From positions 1-64,000 of the forward strand of contig PYST01000203.1 of the NCBI GenBank assembly GCA_003049485.1: a stretch of 64,000 bases of DNA, given 5' to 3'. Each line of letters starts with the position of its first letter. Within the stretch, counting starts at the first letter, position 1. A program made the position numbers and the translations under genes. The DNA comes from Ophioceras dolichostomum (lineage: Eukaryota; Ascomycota; Sordariomycetes; Magnaporthales; Ophioceraceae). Below the pieces are notes generated by a model that was given only the letters and a program-made list of their open reading frames with translations, did not search any database and had not been told where the DNA came from. Shown piece by piece: positions 1 to 9,755 of the stretch.

Positions 1-725
1 CTGCAAGACAGAGAGAGAGAAAGGGGGGAAAGAATGGGACGGATCAAAGCAGTTGGGGGATATGTGGATATCGGTTGGGTGATGGTTTCTGGGACGCTAT
101 CACGAACAAACGAAACTAATGAATGACTCTTTACGACTTATGAACTCCGCGATGAGAAAGTACTAGCTCTTAATAATGCATACATAATCTCCCTCATTTC
201 CCTCATACCTTAACTCCGTTTCTATCTCCATTTTCATCTTCTTCGTCTAATCACCCTAGGTAGCTAAGAATGCATCTTTCATTTGATGGGGGAAAAGGGG
301 GGAACCGATACGAGGGGGAATGTGTGAGGTTGCGGAACTGGAATGAATGGGTGGGCGTTGCATCATGAGTCTCTTGAAAGAGAGATGGAGCGAGGAAGAG
401 ATATAGCCGAGATAGAAGATCAAAGCACCTACGCCATACAACAGACAGAGGGACAAACAATAAATGGAATTCACCACAGAAACACAGTTCCTGGCGGTCC
501 AAAGGCCACCGGATCGTAGCAGGATTCCGCAACACCACAGGGGGGGGACAGTGAGGGTACAGGTCGAATGAATGACTGGAGCACAAAAGCGAAGACGCAA
601 GGCAAGGCACATGGTAGGGGAAAAAAATTAAGACGGGGAAACAAGCAGCTAGTGTCACCGTGTGCACAACGGCACACGGATTGATTGGTTCGATGAATGC
701 CGCCGGACACACTGTCTCCTGATTT
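1..725. other. Intergenic stretch downstream of RAD16
   Basis: This holds the 3' flank of RAD16 and sequence beyond it. It begins with a short GA-rich tract. The overlapping open frames here have no recognisable domain and are proline/serine-rich by base composition. I see no gene, repeat or RNA in it. Confidence 0.6.
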
Positions 726-3700
726 TTAAGTTCCGCGGAAGAGGAACTGAAGATCCTCGGGGTCCAGCGAGTCCAGGGCGGCGCCGTCGGCGTTAACGGT
801 CGAGTTGATCATCTTGGTCTTCTTCTCCTGGAGCTGGACGATGCGGCTCTCGATCGAGTCCTCGATGCAGAGGCGGGTGATGATGCAAGGGCGGGTCTGC
901 CCGATGCGATGGCATCGGTCGGCCGACTGCCACTCTGCTGCGGGATTCCACCAGCTGTGATGTGAGAGAACCGAAAAAAGTTAGTATGTTTTTATTTGTA
1001 GACGAAATGAACATAGAATCGACCGAGCTAGATAGGATAGGTAGGTAGGTAGGTAGGTTAACAACGTACGGATCAACAATGAAGACTCGCGACGCCTCAG
1101 TCAGATTCAGAGCGACTCCGCCAGCCTTGAGCGAGACCAGGAACACCTCGACGTCGATGTTGCCCATGAAGTGCGCGATGGAGGCGGCACGCTGGGCCGG
1201 AGTCATGGTGCCGTCCAGCATGACGGTCGTGATCCCCGCGCGGCGCAGGCGCCACTCGATCAGCTGCAGCATGCTCGTGAACTGCGAGAAGACGATGGAC
1301 TTGTGCGTCTGGCTGTCGGACCGCAGGCGCTGCAGCTCGTGCACCAGCATCTCGATCTTGGTCGACGACGTCCACTGCTCCATGCGGATGCGGTTGATGA
1401 TGGAGCTCTTCTTAACCAGCTCCTGATCCTGCTCAACCTCCGGCTGCTCCAGGTCGATCGACAGCGCGATGTGGCATTTCGGGCAGGTCGGCTCCTCCCC
1501 TTCCTCGGTCGAGATCGAGGCGATGTAGCTCGACGCGCACGCCCGGCAGAAGTCGTGCTTGCACTGCGACCGGATCGCGTCCTCGGCCGTGTCGTCGCAG
1601 ATGCAGCAGTTGAGCGCGTTCTGGCCGCCGTCGGCGTGCTTCTTCAGGATGAGGTCCGGGTGGTCGGCCACCTGGCGCATCTGCGTGAGCAGGCCGAAGA
1701 TGTTGGCGTAGTTGTTGAGCACGACGCCCTGGGCCACGTACGTGTCGAACTTGCGCTTGTTGCCGTGCATGATGGCGCCCGCGAAGTCGTGCTCCTCCTC
1801 GCCGAAGAACTGCCGGTCGATGATGACCTGCTTGACGGGGAGCTCCATCGCGTCCATGTGGTCCTTCTTCTGGCGCCGCAGCATGATCCGCGAGGTCAGG
1901 AGCTGCAGCTTCTTGAACGCCTCGGCGCCCAGGAATGTGTTTCCGAACTTCTGGATCGGGGTGAGGAGCTCCTGGTTGAAGACGGAGATGTGACGGAGGC
2001 TGCCGTGCTTGCAGTGGGTGCACACGTAGTTTTCGTCCATGGTCCACTCGAGCGAGGAGCATTTGCAGTCCCTGCACAGATAGTTCGCGAACGGCTCGAT
2101 CTTGAGGAATCGGATCAGCGAGAAGAACTCGCCGATGCGGTTCTGGAGCGGAGTGCCCGTCAAGCACCATCGGTACTTGGTGTTCAGCGCGAAGCAGGCC
2201 TTCGAGGTCATGGTAGTTCGGGTCTAACGCGTTGCCATTGTCAGTCAGTGTCCATGACGTTGCTACATCGCATCCTAGGTACTTGTCAGTGAAAGCATAC
2301 CTTGATATAGTGGGCCTCGTCTAGGATGACACGATGGAACTTGAGCATATGCATCAAGCTGTCCTCTATGTAAATGCCGTCCTTGCGCTTGAATCCCTTC
2401 TCTTGCTTGCGGTACATCGACTCCAGGCTGTTGTAGGACATGATGATGACGTCGAACTTCTTCAGATCATTAGTCTTCAGGTGCTTGTTCTTGGCGTTCG
2501 AGAGATGATACACCATCGTCTTTAGCGTGCCGTCGGTGTACGACTCGATCTCGGTCATCCACTGGATCAGGGCGACGGGGGGTGCCAGCACCAGCGTGGG
2601 ATGCTTGGCCGGCCAGTCCGACATGATGAGAGAGACAGCCTGGATAGTCTTTCCCAGGCCCATCTCGTCGCCGAGAAGGCCACCTTCCCACTTGGTCTTC
2701 TCCATGGCCTTCATCCAGGCGAGGCCCTTGAGCTGGAAGGGTTTCAGAAGGCGGGAGATGGTCTTGGGTTGCTCGGCCTGCTCGGGGGTCAAAACGGGGA
2801 TGGCCTCAAAGTCCTGCCAAAGAGTCTTGATTTCGGGGTGGCTCTCCTCCAGCTTGGCCCTATCTCTCTCCTCGCGTGTCAGGCCGTCGCGGTAGCGGGA
2901 GCCCCGAGGAGCACGGGGGCGACGCAGGTTGCGAACTGGTGCCGCGTTCTGGACGTCTTCGTCATCGGAATCGTAGTCTGATGAATCCTCCGCGCCAGTG
3001 GAAGCCGCCTCCGACGATACATCCGAATCGATGACGTCGGGTTCACTAATGCTCATCTCAGAATTATCGCTCTCCTCGGCACTGTCCTCATCCTCAGAGG
3101 AGTCTACCGTGGTAACCTTACCCCGCCTAAGATTGCGGGGAGCAGCCCGCGGGGCAGGTTTCGCGGATGGCTCCGAGCTGATGCTCTCTTCCGAGTCAGA
3201 TTCAGCAGACGAAAGTTCTGAGCTGGACGACGTGGATTCTTTGACAAGAGACCGGCGTCCCAGTTTTGCCTCAACGGACTTCCAAGCCATGGACTTGGCG
3301 GCAGGCGCCTTGCCTTTGCCCAGAGCAGGCCGTTTGTTGGCAGTGAAGGAGGTTGACTTGAAAGAGCTCGCCGGCGCACGAGTAGCCGCCCACTCTTCCT
3401 CTTGCAGTTGCATGGCGAGTTTGGCGTCCGAGGACAGTTCGTCAGATAAGTCATCCTCGCTGTCGTCAACTTCGTCCCGTCTGCGCTTCCGACTGCTGAT
3501 GTTGTAGATGCTCTTATTGGGCGCCTGAGCACTGTATGCCGGGGGAGGCCGAGCACTGATATTGATCTGAATCTTTTCCCCGGCAGGAGTGGCAATATTG
3601 CTCGTCAACGGAGTGGAGTATCCACTGGTATCGGCAGACGAGACACTCGGAGGCGTTGTCGCAGACGACACCGACTCTCGACTTGACGTGTCGTTGGAGA

Positions 3701-3926
3701 CGGTCTCACCCAAGGTCGATGACCTGAGAGACCGCCGTTGGGATCGAGGTCCTCCACCAGACGGGGACGACTCTGATAAGCATGATGATAATGATGTCAG
3801 TTTGCATGTGCGTGGGAAGAAAGCGGGAATGGTATGAGACTCACTGGGCAAGGCAGCAGTCGAGCCTCCGACCATGATGGTGTCTTCGCGCTGGGCAGCC
3901 CCAGCCGAACGCCTAGTTCGGACCAT
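726..3926 (-). CDS. RAD16: DNA repair protein RAD16, SNF2-family ATPase with RING finger
   Basis: Rad16 is the ATPase/E3-ligase partner of Rad7 in global-genome nucleotide excision repair; it translocates on DNA in chromatin to find lesions on non-transcribed DNA. The model has four exons (3845-3926, 2301-3772, 1070-2223, 726-954) with GT-AG introns of 72, 77 and 115 nt, and all phases close to give 978 aa. Seen: an acidic serine-rich N-terminal third; Walker A GDEMGLGKT near residue 399; DEAH near 513; a Cys-rich insert (CRDCKC then CTHC, about 562-586); a C3HC4 RING (CCICDD to CPKC, about 723-770) placed inside the helicase as in Rad16; helicase C domain with SQFTSM and the final HRIGQTRP motif VI. 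The start was chosen because MVRTRRS opens the short first exon, whose phase fits exon 2; the frame stays open upstream but with low-complexity sequence. It is divergent from RAD7. Intron 3 carries an AGGT tetranucleotide array. Confidence 0.95.
955..1069 (-). other. RAD16 intron 3 with AGGT tandem array
   Basis: The donor reads GTACGT and the acceptor CACAG on the minus strand. Splicing joins the codons for Asp-Pro to Trp-Trp-Asn-Pro, the conserved pre-motif-VI helicase sequence, which supports the boundaries. Five AGGT units lie at about 1036-1058, immediately downstream of the donor in transcript sense. Confidence 0.85.
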
Positions 3927-5020
3927 GGTGATCGTAACTTTGGTGAGAGTTGCGCAAGAAGATGACGCAAGGTACCAAGAGGGAATAAAGAGAATGTCGA
4001 GATAAGTTTGGGGGAAGAGGGAATTAATCGAAACGGCCTTTCTGAGCTGGTTGGCAAATAGGTTTGGGGAGACGGGGTCGGCGATATCGCCGAGTTTGCG
4101 GAGGTGATTGCGGAAGCGTTCCCCAGCGAGAGAAACCTTAAACCTTCCAAACCGAGCCGGGACCAATGGGCGTACTTCTTTCTTCCAATGGACCGGAGGA
4201 GTCTAATCTAATGAGAAGAGAAAGGCGATGCCAAGGGAGATGGAGGACAACGAAAAAGAGAGACAAGAGCACTGCAGATGAACGAAGTCGAAAAGTTGGC
4301 CTATCAAGGCGGGTCGGAGATCTCTCTTCCAGCCGAGAGGCAGGGAAGCCCGGGAAGAGCGCCCTAGCCTTGGGTCGAACGCTGAAATACCAACCAAGGT
4401 GCGAGATCAACCCGAAACTTTGCGCATTGGCCAGGAATGATTCGAGAACGCCAATCCGTCACATCAAGGCTTTCTTGGACGTAACAGGAGGGAAATTGGA
4501 CGACGGGTCAAAGGTCGAGATGTGAAGCTGCTCAGTGGCGAATACTCCCTTCTGTGCACAGATGGACTTTTCCCCACGCACACAAATCCCTGAGACGCGT
4601 TGATTGAATTGGTGGTCACAGCCATGGCTCCACCAATTAACACGGAGTCACGTGAGAAAACCACTTAAACTTGCATTAGCTCAGGGGCCTGGTGGCAATT
4701 TAACGCCGAAGCATTCACTCGGATCGCCGGTACGGCACGTGACCTGGTGACACTTTCCTGTAAAGTGGTTCCCGTAATGCGGTCTCCGGTTCGCCCCGCC
4801 GAGTCACGCCTCGAGGGAGCCTGGAAGCCCTATCGGTCGCCTTTTGTCTTCCTGTCAACGGCTGCAACTAGCAAACTTTCCCTCCACATCTGCGCAATCA
4901 TTGACGCAAAAGCGAACGCGCCTGGTGTTTTTTTCTCGCAGTTGATCATTACACATTTCGCTCGTCTGCTGTACAGGGGCTTGTTTGCAAATTTGGTTTG
5001 TATTCGACGTCGTCTCGAAA
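3927..5020. promoter_or_regulatory. Shared divergent promoter region of RAD16 and RAD7
   Basis: About 1.1 kb separates the start codons of two genes transcribed away from each other. It contains a perfect TCACGTGA palindrome at 4648-4655, a second CACGTGA at 4736-4742, and one ACGCGT (the core of the MluI cell-cycle box) at 4595-4600. These are motif matches only; single six-base sites occur by chance in such a length. Shared control of both repair genes is an inference from the arrangement. Confidence 0.6.
4648..4742. promoter_or_regulatory. Paired CACGTG E-box-like sites
   Basis: TCACGTGA lies at 4648-4655 and GCACGTGACC spans 4735-4744, about 88 bp apart. CACGTG is the core bound by fungal bHLH factors of the Cbf1/Pho4 type. 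Both sites lie roughly midway between the two start codons, nearer RAD7. No binding evidence is available. Confidence 0.3.
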
Positions 5021-7300
5021 ATGTAAGTCATTGGCACACCTTCTCCCTCCCTTCAGCCTTGTTCGCCTGGCCTCCATTTCTGATGGCAACCTCTCGACGC
5101 AATTAGGAGTCGGCGCAGCACCGCGGCTGCGAACCCGCGAAGAATCGCTGGACCGTAAGTGAGCCTCAATTTCTTTTCTCTCGTGCCATTCATTCTCTTC
5201 TTCTTATTTTCTTTTTTTTTTGCCTCCTTTTTTTTTGGGGGGGGGGGGGGGGTTTCTTGTACTAACACTGTATCCTGTGGCAGGACCTCGGCGTTAACGG
5301 ACTACCTGGCTGTATGAATTCCCAACGTCTCGCCGCAGTCATCCCAAATGGAAGATTTTTATTTGGTTTGTTCGTCATGACTAACAAGCTCTCTCTCGAA
5401 GGCCAACAACATCTCTGCAGCTGATATTGCCCGTAATGCGAGGAATAGACAGCAGCAGGCCCTGGCTGACGCCATGGAAGCCGGGGACAGCTCGTCGACA
5501 CAGCGTGTGAACGGGAATGCATCCTCCTCACGAGTCAGAGGCGCCAGCAGCGCCAACAGCGCCAACAGCGCCAGCTCCTCCGCCGTTGCTCAAACAGGCA
5601 CCCTCCCCAGTGGGCTTCCAAGTGGACTTGCAAACTCCTCATCCGTAGCTGCGATGGCGACCACTCTGAAGAGCTCTGACTACAGCAAGGCGTTGAGCAA
5701 GGTGGAGGCCAAGGCAATCGCCCATTATCAAACGACTGCTCAGTTCAGGCAAGCCAAACGACACTACAAAGGCGACGAAGAAGACGACGAGACCCTGGCC
5801 CGGATGTTCTACTTCGCCGCCAAGAAGTCCGTCGGCCAGCTCGAGAACTGTGTCAACTGCTCCAAGCGCTTCACCGTCACAAATTACACGCTTGCCGCCC
5901 TAGATTGCTCCGGGCTCCTCTGCCAGCCGTGTGGGAGGACCCAAGCCGCGAAGCAGGCCGAGGAGGGCCCAAAGATGAAGAAGCCGAAGACCTCGGGCGG
6001 ACCCGTCGGCCAGCGCAGAAAGGCGCAGAGCCGCATCCTCGACGGCTCCGTGCCCTTCGGCGCCAAGAGCCTCGTGACGCTGTGCATCGAGCGCCTGTCC
6101 AAGAACATCGACCTCGCCGAGGACCTCGGCATCCTGCCGGACCACGTCATCGACCGCATCGCGCGCATCCTCTCGAAGCGCCGCGTGCTCAGCCCCAAGA
6201 CGCTCAACCTCTTCCTGCAGCCGGGCACCCGCATCCTCAAGATCTACGACGCTGCCAAGCTGAAGGACCAGGACTTCATCTGCGCCCTCCAGGCCCTGCC
6301 CGACCTCGAGGTGCTCAAGGTCAAGTGCGGCATCCAGTTCAAGAACGAGGTGGTCGAGTACCTCGCCACGCGGCCCATCGCTCTGAAGTCGCTCTCGCTC
6401 TCCGGCTCCAACCTCATCACCGACGAGACGTGGCAGAAGTACCTCGCGGCGAAAGGCGCGTCCCTCGAGCACCTCTCGGTCTCGTTCAACGACAACTACT
6501 TCCGGAACGAGACCGTCGCCTCCGTGGCGCGGCACTGCCCGCGCCTCCGCAGCCTCAAGATCAAGTACAACGCGCGGGTCGACGTCGACGCCATGGGGTC
6601 CATCAAGGCCCTCCCAAAACTACAACACCTCTGCCTCCGCCTGCAGCAGGTCGTCCCGAACCCTGCCTACGTCTCCCTCCTCGAGGCCATCGGCCCTCGG
6701 CTGCAGACCCTGTCCCTCATTCCCGTCCAGGACCAGCAGCTGAACGACACCGTCCTCGACGCCGTCCACCGCAGCTGCCGCTCGCTGATGAAGCTCCGCA
6801 TCGTCGGCGCCGAGCTGGTCACCGACCACGCCTGGTCGCGCCTCTTCGCCGCCGACTGGCAGAACCCGCCCCTGGTCTTTGCCGACTTCTCCAAGTGCCG
6901 CATCGCGGGCTCCACTTGCCGCGGCACCGGGAACCCGGAGCGCCTGGGCCTGTGCGACGCGGGCTTCGCCGCGCTGATGGCGCACTCGGGCCGCAAGCTG
7001 CGCCACCTGTCGATCGAGTCGTGCCACCACGTGTCGCGCGCCACGTTCCTCCGGGTGTTCTCCTCCTCCGGCGGGGAGGGGGAGGGCGGCAGCAGCAAGT
7101 ACCCGGAGCTCGAGAAGCTGGACCTGTCGTTCTGCGACGTCGACGACTATGTTATCCGCGACGTGTTTAAGGCCTGTCCCGCTCTCAGGGAGGTGAAGGT
7201 GTTTGGGTGCATGAAGGTGAGGAACGTGCCGGTTCCGAGGGGGAAGGTGCTCATTGGCGTTTCGAATGCTGTGGGCATGCGGATTGAGGGTACCTTTTGA
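5021..7300 (+). CDS. RAD7: DNA repair protein RAD7, leucine-rich repeat subunit
   Basis: Rad7 binds Rad16 and, in yeast, the Elongin C/cullin machinery, forming the damage-recognition complex for global-genome excision repair. The model has four exons: 5021-5022, 5107-5154, 5284-5311 and 5402-7300, giving 658 aa. The first exon contributes only the A and T of the start codon. Seen: N-terminus MSRRSTAAANPRRIAGP; the Rad7 signature GPTSALTDYLAANNISAADI (residues about 16-35, matching the yeast pattern GPNSALTQFL..ISAENI); a four-cysteine motif CVNC...CQPC (about 176-206), probably zinc-binding; then degenerate leucine-rich repeats from about 270 to the end, closing with a VFG/LIG motif as in yeast Rad7. 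An open frame starting at 5474 would lose 50 conserved N-terminal residues and is not preferred. Divergent neighbour RAD16 is its known physical partner. Confidence 0.93.
5023..5106 (+). other. RAD7 intron 1, interrupting the start codon
   Basis: The donor GTAAGT begins right after AT, and the acceptor TTAG precedes the G that completes ATG. Unspliced RNA reads ATG TAA, an immediate stop. The 84-nt length is typical for the window. Confidence 0.85.
5155..5283 (+). other. RAD7 intron 2 with T and G homopolymers
   Basis: The donor is GTAAGT and the acceptor GGCAG; the exons join as Gly-Pro-Thr-Ser-Ala-Leu. The intron contains several long T runs and, at 5237-5252, sixteen consecutive G. The G run lies 31 nt before the acceptor, where the branch-point region would be. 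Confidence 0.8.
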
Positions 7301-8478
7301 AGGCGCGGTTGGATGGTGGTATATTGCCACTTGGGCAAGATGAAGCGGTGGCGGGATTAAGCCGAGTTCTAGTCCCGCCTGCCCCTCCGTTGTGAGCTCT
7401 TGCCCCTAGAAGTCTTTGTTGAGCTGCAGTTGCAGTGGAGAGAGCACTCTTCTTTCTCTTCTTGAACCCGAGCCCGAGGCTGTCTTGTTATTCTGCTCTC
7501 TTTTTTTTTCCCTGCATGTGCTGTTGTGCGTTGACTTTTTGCGAATCGTTTTGTGCTATTTATTGGCTGGCCACTCATTTCCCTGGAGCTCGTCGGATGG
7601 AAAGACTGAAACGTGGACGAGCAAGCGCCTAACCTATTCTTAAGGCATACATGTGTAAGACCACTACTGGCTTGGTAATGGCCTTTCTTCCTCTTTTTCT
7701 CGTTTTTATTTTCCCTTGCGTTTCTTTTTGTTTCTCTGCTATTTGCTCATTTTCGGTGCTCTCTTTTAGTCTCATTTTTGAGAGGCTCGAACGGAACGGG
7801 TCTCAGGGAATGGTCATTCGGACAGGCTATCCACCTATATATACTCAGCGAGGAGAGTTTGTAGAGAGTTAGCGCTAGACGGGCGACTCTCGAACGAGAT
7901 TGGAGAAAGATGCGTAAGGATTGTATGGTACTACGTTACAGAACATAAGGCTAGCTATAGCTACCTACCTAGCTATGCCTGCTTTATCCGTCCTCTCTTT
8001 ATGGAGGTCAGGTTAGTAGGTACATAGTAAATGTTGGAATGCTCTCTTCCATTTGGAATATTACATATCGTTCGTTGGACTTGCTTGCAGCTACCACGGA
8101 ACAGACAGTCATGCATGCCATTATACCTTGTTTGTTCCGTTTCGTCAATGGTCTTCCTCGTTCCCACTTCTCAACTCAATCCCTTCGAAATTAAGGACAT
8201 TACGCGTCTGTCGTGGGCGTCCGTCCAAACGTCGTTGCATCCTTCAACGGTATCTACAATTCATTCATCTCTCCTTTTCTCAGGGGAAGGTGCTGGAAGG
8301 GCGGTAATCTTCTGGAAACCCTTCCTTGCATGATTCGAATCTGCACCGGGCGTGCCTTTCTCTCGCTGTCTTCCCTTTCGGTGCTCTCTGCTGCTCTCAG
8401 CCAGAGAAAAATAGGTAGGTACCTAGGTTGGGTGCCAACCACTCTCAAAACTCAAGACAATAGTCTCTCTTTTCTTCT
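7301..8478. other. Convergent intergenic region between RAD7 and the lipase gene
   Basis: The 3' ends of RAD7 and the lipase gene face each other here. The sequence is T-rich after RAD7 (7500-7770), consistent with 3' UTR, and includes an AGGT/CCTAGGT motif near 8413-8430. I see no additional gene. Confidence 0.6.
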
Positions 8479-9655
8479 TCAAGACCAGATCGACAAGCCG
8501 TTCCTCTCCAGCTCCGCCGCATACTCGAGATCCATCTGCGCCCACGTGTTCACGTGCTGCATGAGCTCCTCGTCGCTGAGAGTAGCAACAGTGCTATTGC
8601 CGCTACTGCTGGTCTCGTCCCTCTTGAACGCGACCTCATCCGAGCCGCACGCCGAGATGGCCTGGAAGTAGAACAGGTGCGCCTGCACGTCCAGCCCCAG
8701 GCCGGACCCGGAGCACGCGATGTTGGAGTAGCCCTCGCACACCTTGATGTCGCCAGGCGCGTAGGACGTGGTGTTGCTCTGGCCGTTCTTGAGCCAGTAC
8801 TCCGGGCTGGTGTGGCGGTAGCCGAGGAACAGGGGCGGCAGGCGGGGCACGGGGTCGTCCAGGTGCGTGACGCGGTAGTTCCCGCCCGGCTGGGTGGACA
8901 CGAACTTCGCGAACTCGATGTTGCCGACGCGCGGGGAGCCGTACGTGTAGATGTCGGCCTCGGTGCCGGCCAGGCGCAGGTACGCGCCCGCGATGGTGGC
9001 GACCGCGCCGCCCAGGCTGTGGCCCGTGGAGACGACCCTGTAGGACGGGTTCGCGGCCTTCGCGGCCGCCACGGCGGCGAGCACGTCGTCTCTGACCTGG
9101 CTCCAGGACTCGAAGAACCCGGAGTGCACGGCGCAGCCGGTCGTTGCGGCGGTGCAGGGAGCGAAGAGGAAGAGGATGTTGGACATCCAGTTGCGGACGG
9201 AGCTGGAGCCGCGGAAGGATGCGACGATCAGCTCGCGTTGTGTGTCCAGGGCGACGAAGCCGTCCATGTTGCTGGTGGTGTCGCCGTCTAGGGAGAGGAG
9301 CACCGTGGCGCCGTTGGCCGTGACGGATGGGCACACGCTCTTGGTGCACGTCACGATCGCCCCGGCCGCGGCGTCCTGGTTGCAGTATGCGGCCCCCGCA
9401 TACTGGGCGAAGAACTTGAAGTTATCTAGGTCCGTGGCCGAGACGGCTATGTCTGTTTTTTCATGACGGGGGAGAAGAGAAGACGTCAGCACTGCTACTG
9501 CTTGCCAAGGTATTGTCCTCTCTGCAGGTGTCACCGTAAGTCTCACCTCGCCCATTAACTATCTTGGACGCCACTAATGATGGGTTCCCTGGTATGACAG
9601 CAGCCGACGCGGCGGTCGTGAACGCCAAGAGAAGAAGAGACGCAAGCCGGCCCAT
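8479..9655 (-). CDS. Secreted class-3 triacylglycerol lipase
   Basis: This is an alpha/beta-hydrolase of the lipase class 3 (Rhizomucor/Thermomyces lipase) family, expected to hydrolyse acylglycerols outside the cell. Two exons (9547-9655 and 8479-9452; 94-nt intron, donor GTGAGA, acceptor AACAG) give 360 aa. Seen: signal peptide MGRLASLLLLAFTTAASA, then a short VIPGNP propeptide-like segment; the oxyanion region SFRGSSSVRNW; nucleophile elbow GHSLGGA with Ser182; catalytic Asp236 in LDDPVPRLPP; His295 in AHLFYF. The Ser-Asp-His spacing (54 and 59) is very near that of the family (Ser146, Asp201, His258 in the Thermomyces enzyme). Paired cysteines fit secretion. An acidic, serine-rich C-terminal extension of about 60 residues follows the catalytic His and is longer than in the compact family members. 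A feruloyl esterase role cannot be excluded from sequence alone. Confidence 0.92.
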
Positions 9656-9749
9656 CTTGGCAGAGGCAGCACAACTGCAGGAGGAGTGAAAGGAGGAGGC
9701 TCGGGGTACTGGCGTCGACTCAAGAGGCCGCAGGTGAAGTCGAAGACGG

Positions 9750-9755
9750 TTATAA
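9750..9755 (-). promoter_or_regulatory. Possible TATA element of the lipase gene
   Basis: The palindrome TTATAA lies about 95 bp upstream of the lipase start codon, a normal distance for a fungal core promoter. This is a motif match only. Confidence 0.3.

Noticed and set aside
1171..2292. Long open frame on the plus strand over RAD16
   Set aside because: It is antisense to the RAD16 helicase exon and arises from GC-rich third positions; its Val/Leu/Asp/Arg composition is that of a mirror frame.
5905..7170. 421-residue Pro/Arg/Ala-rich frame over RAD7
   Set aside because: Frame-shifted shadow of the RAD7 last exon; no domain, extreme Pro-Arg bias.
8325..8355. GATTCGAATC as a tRNA T-arm
   Set aside because: No matching acceptor, D or anticodon arm on either strand around it.
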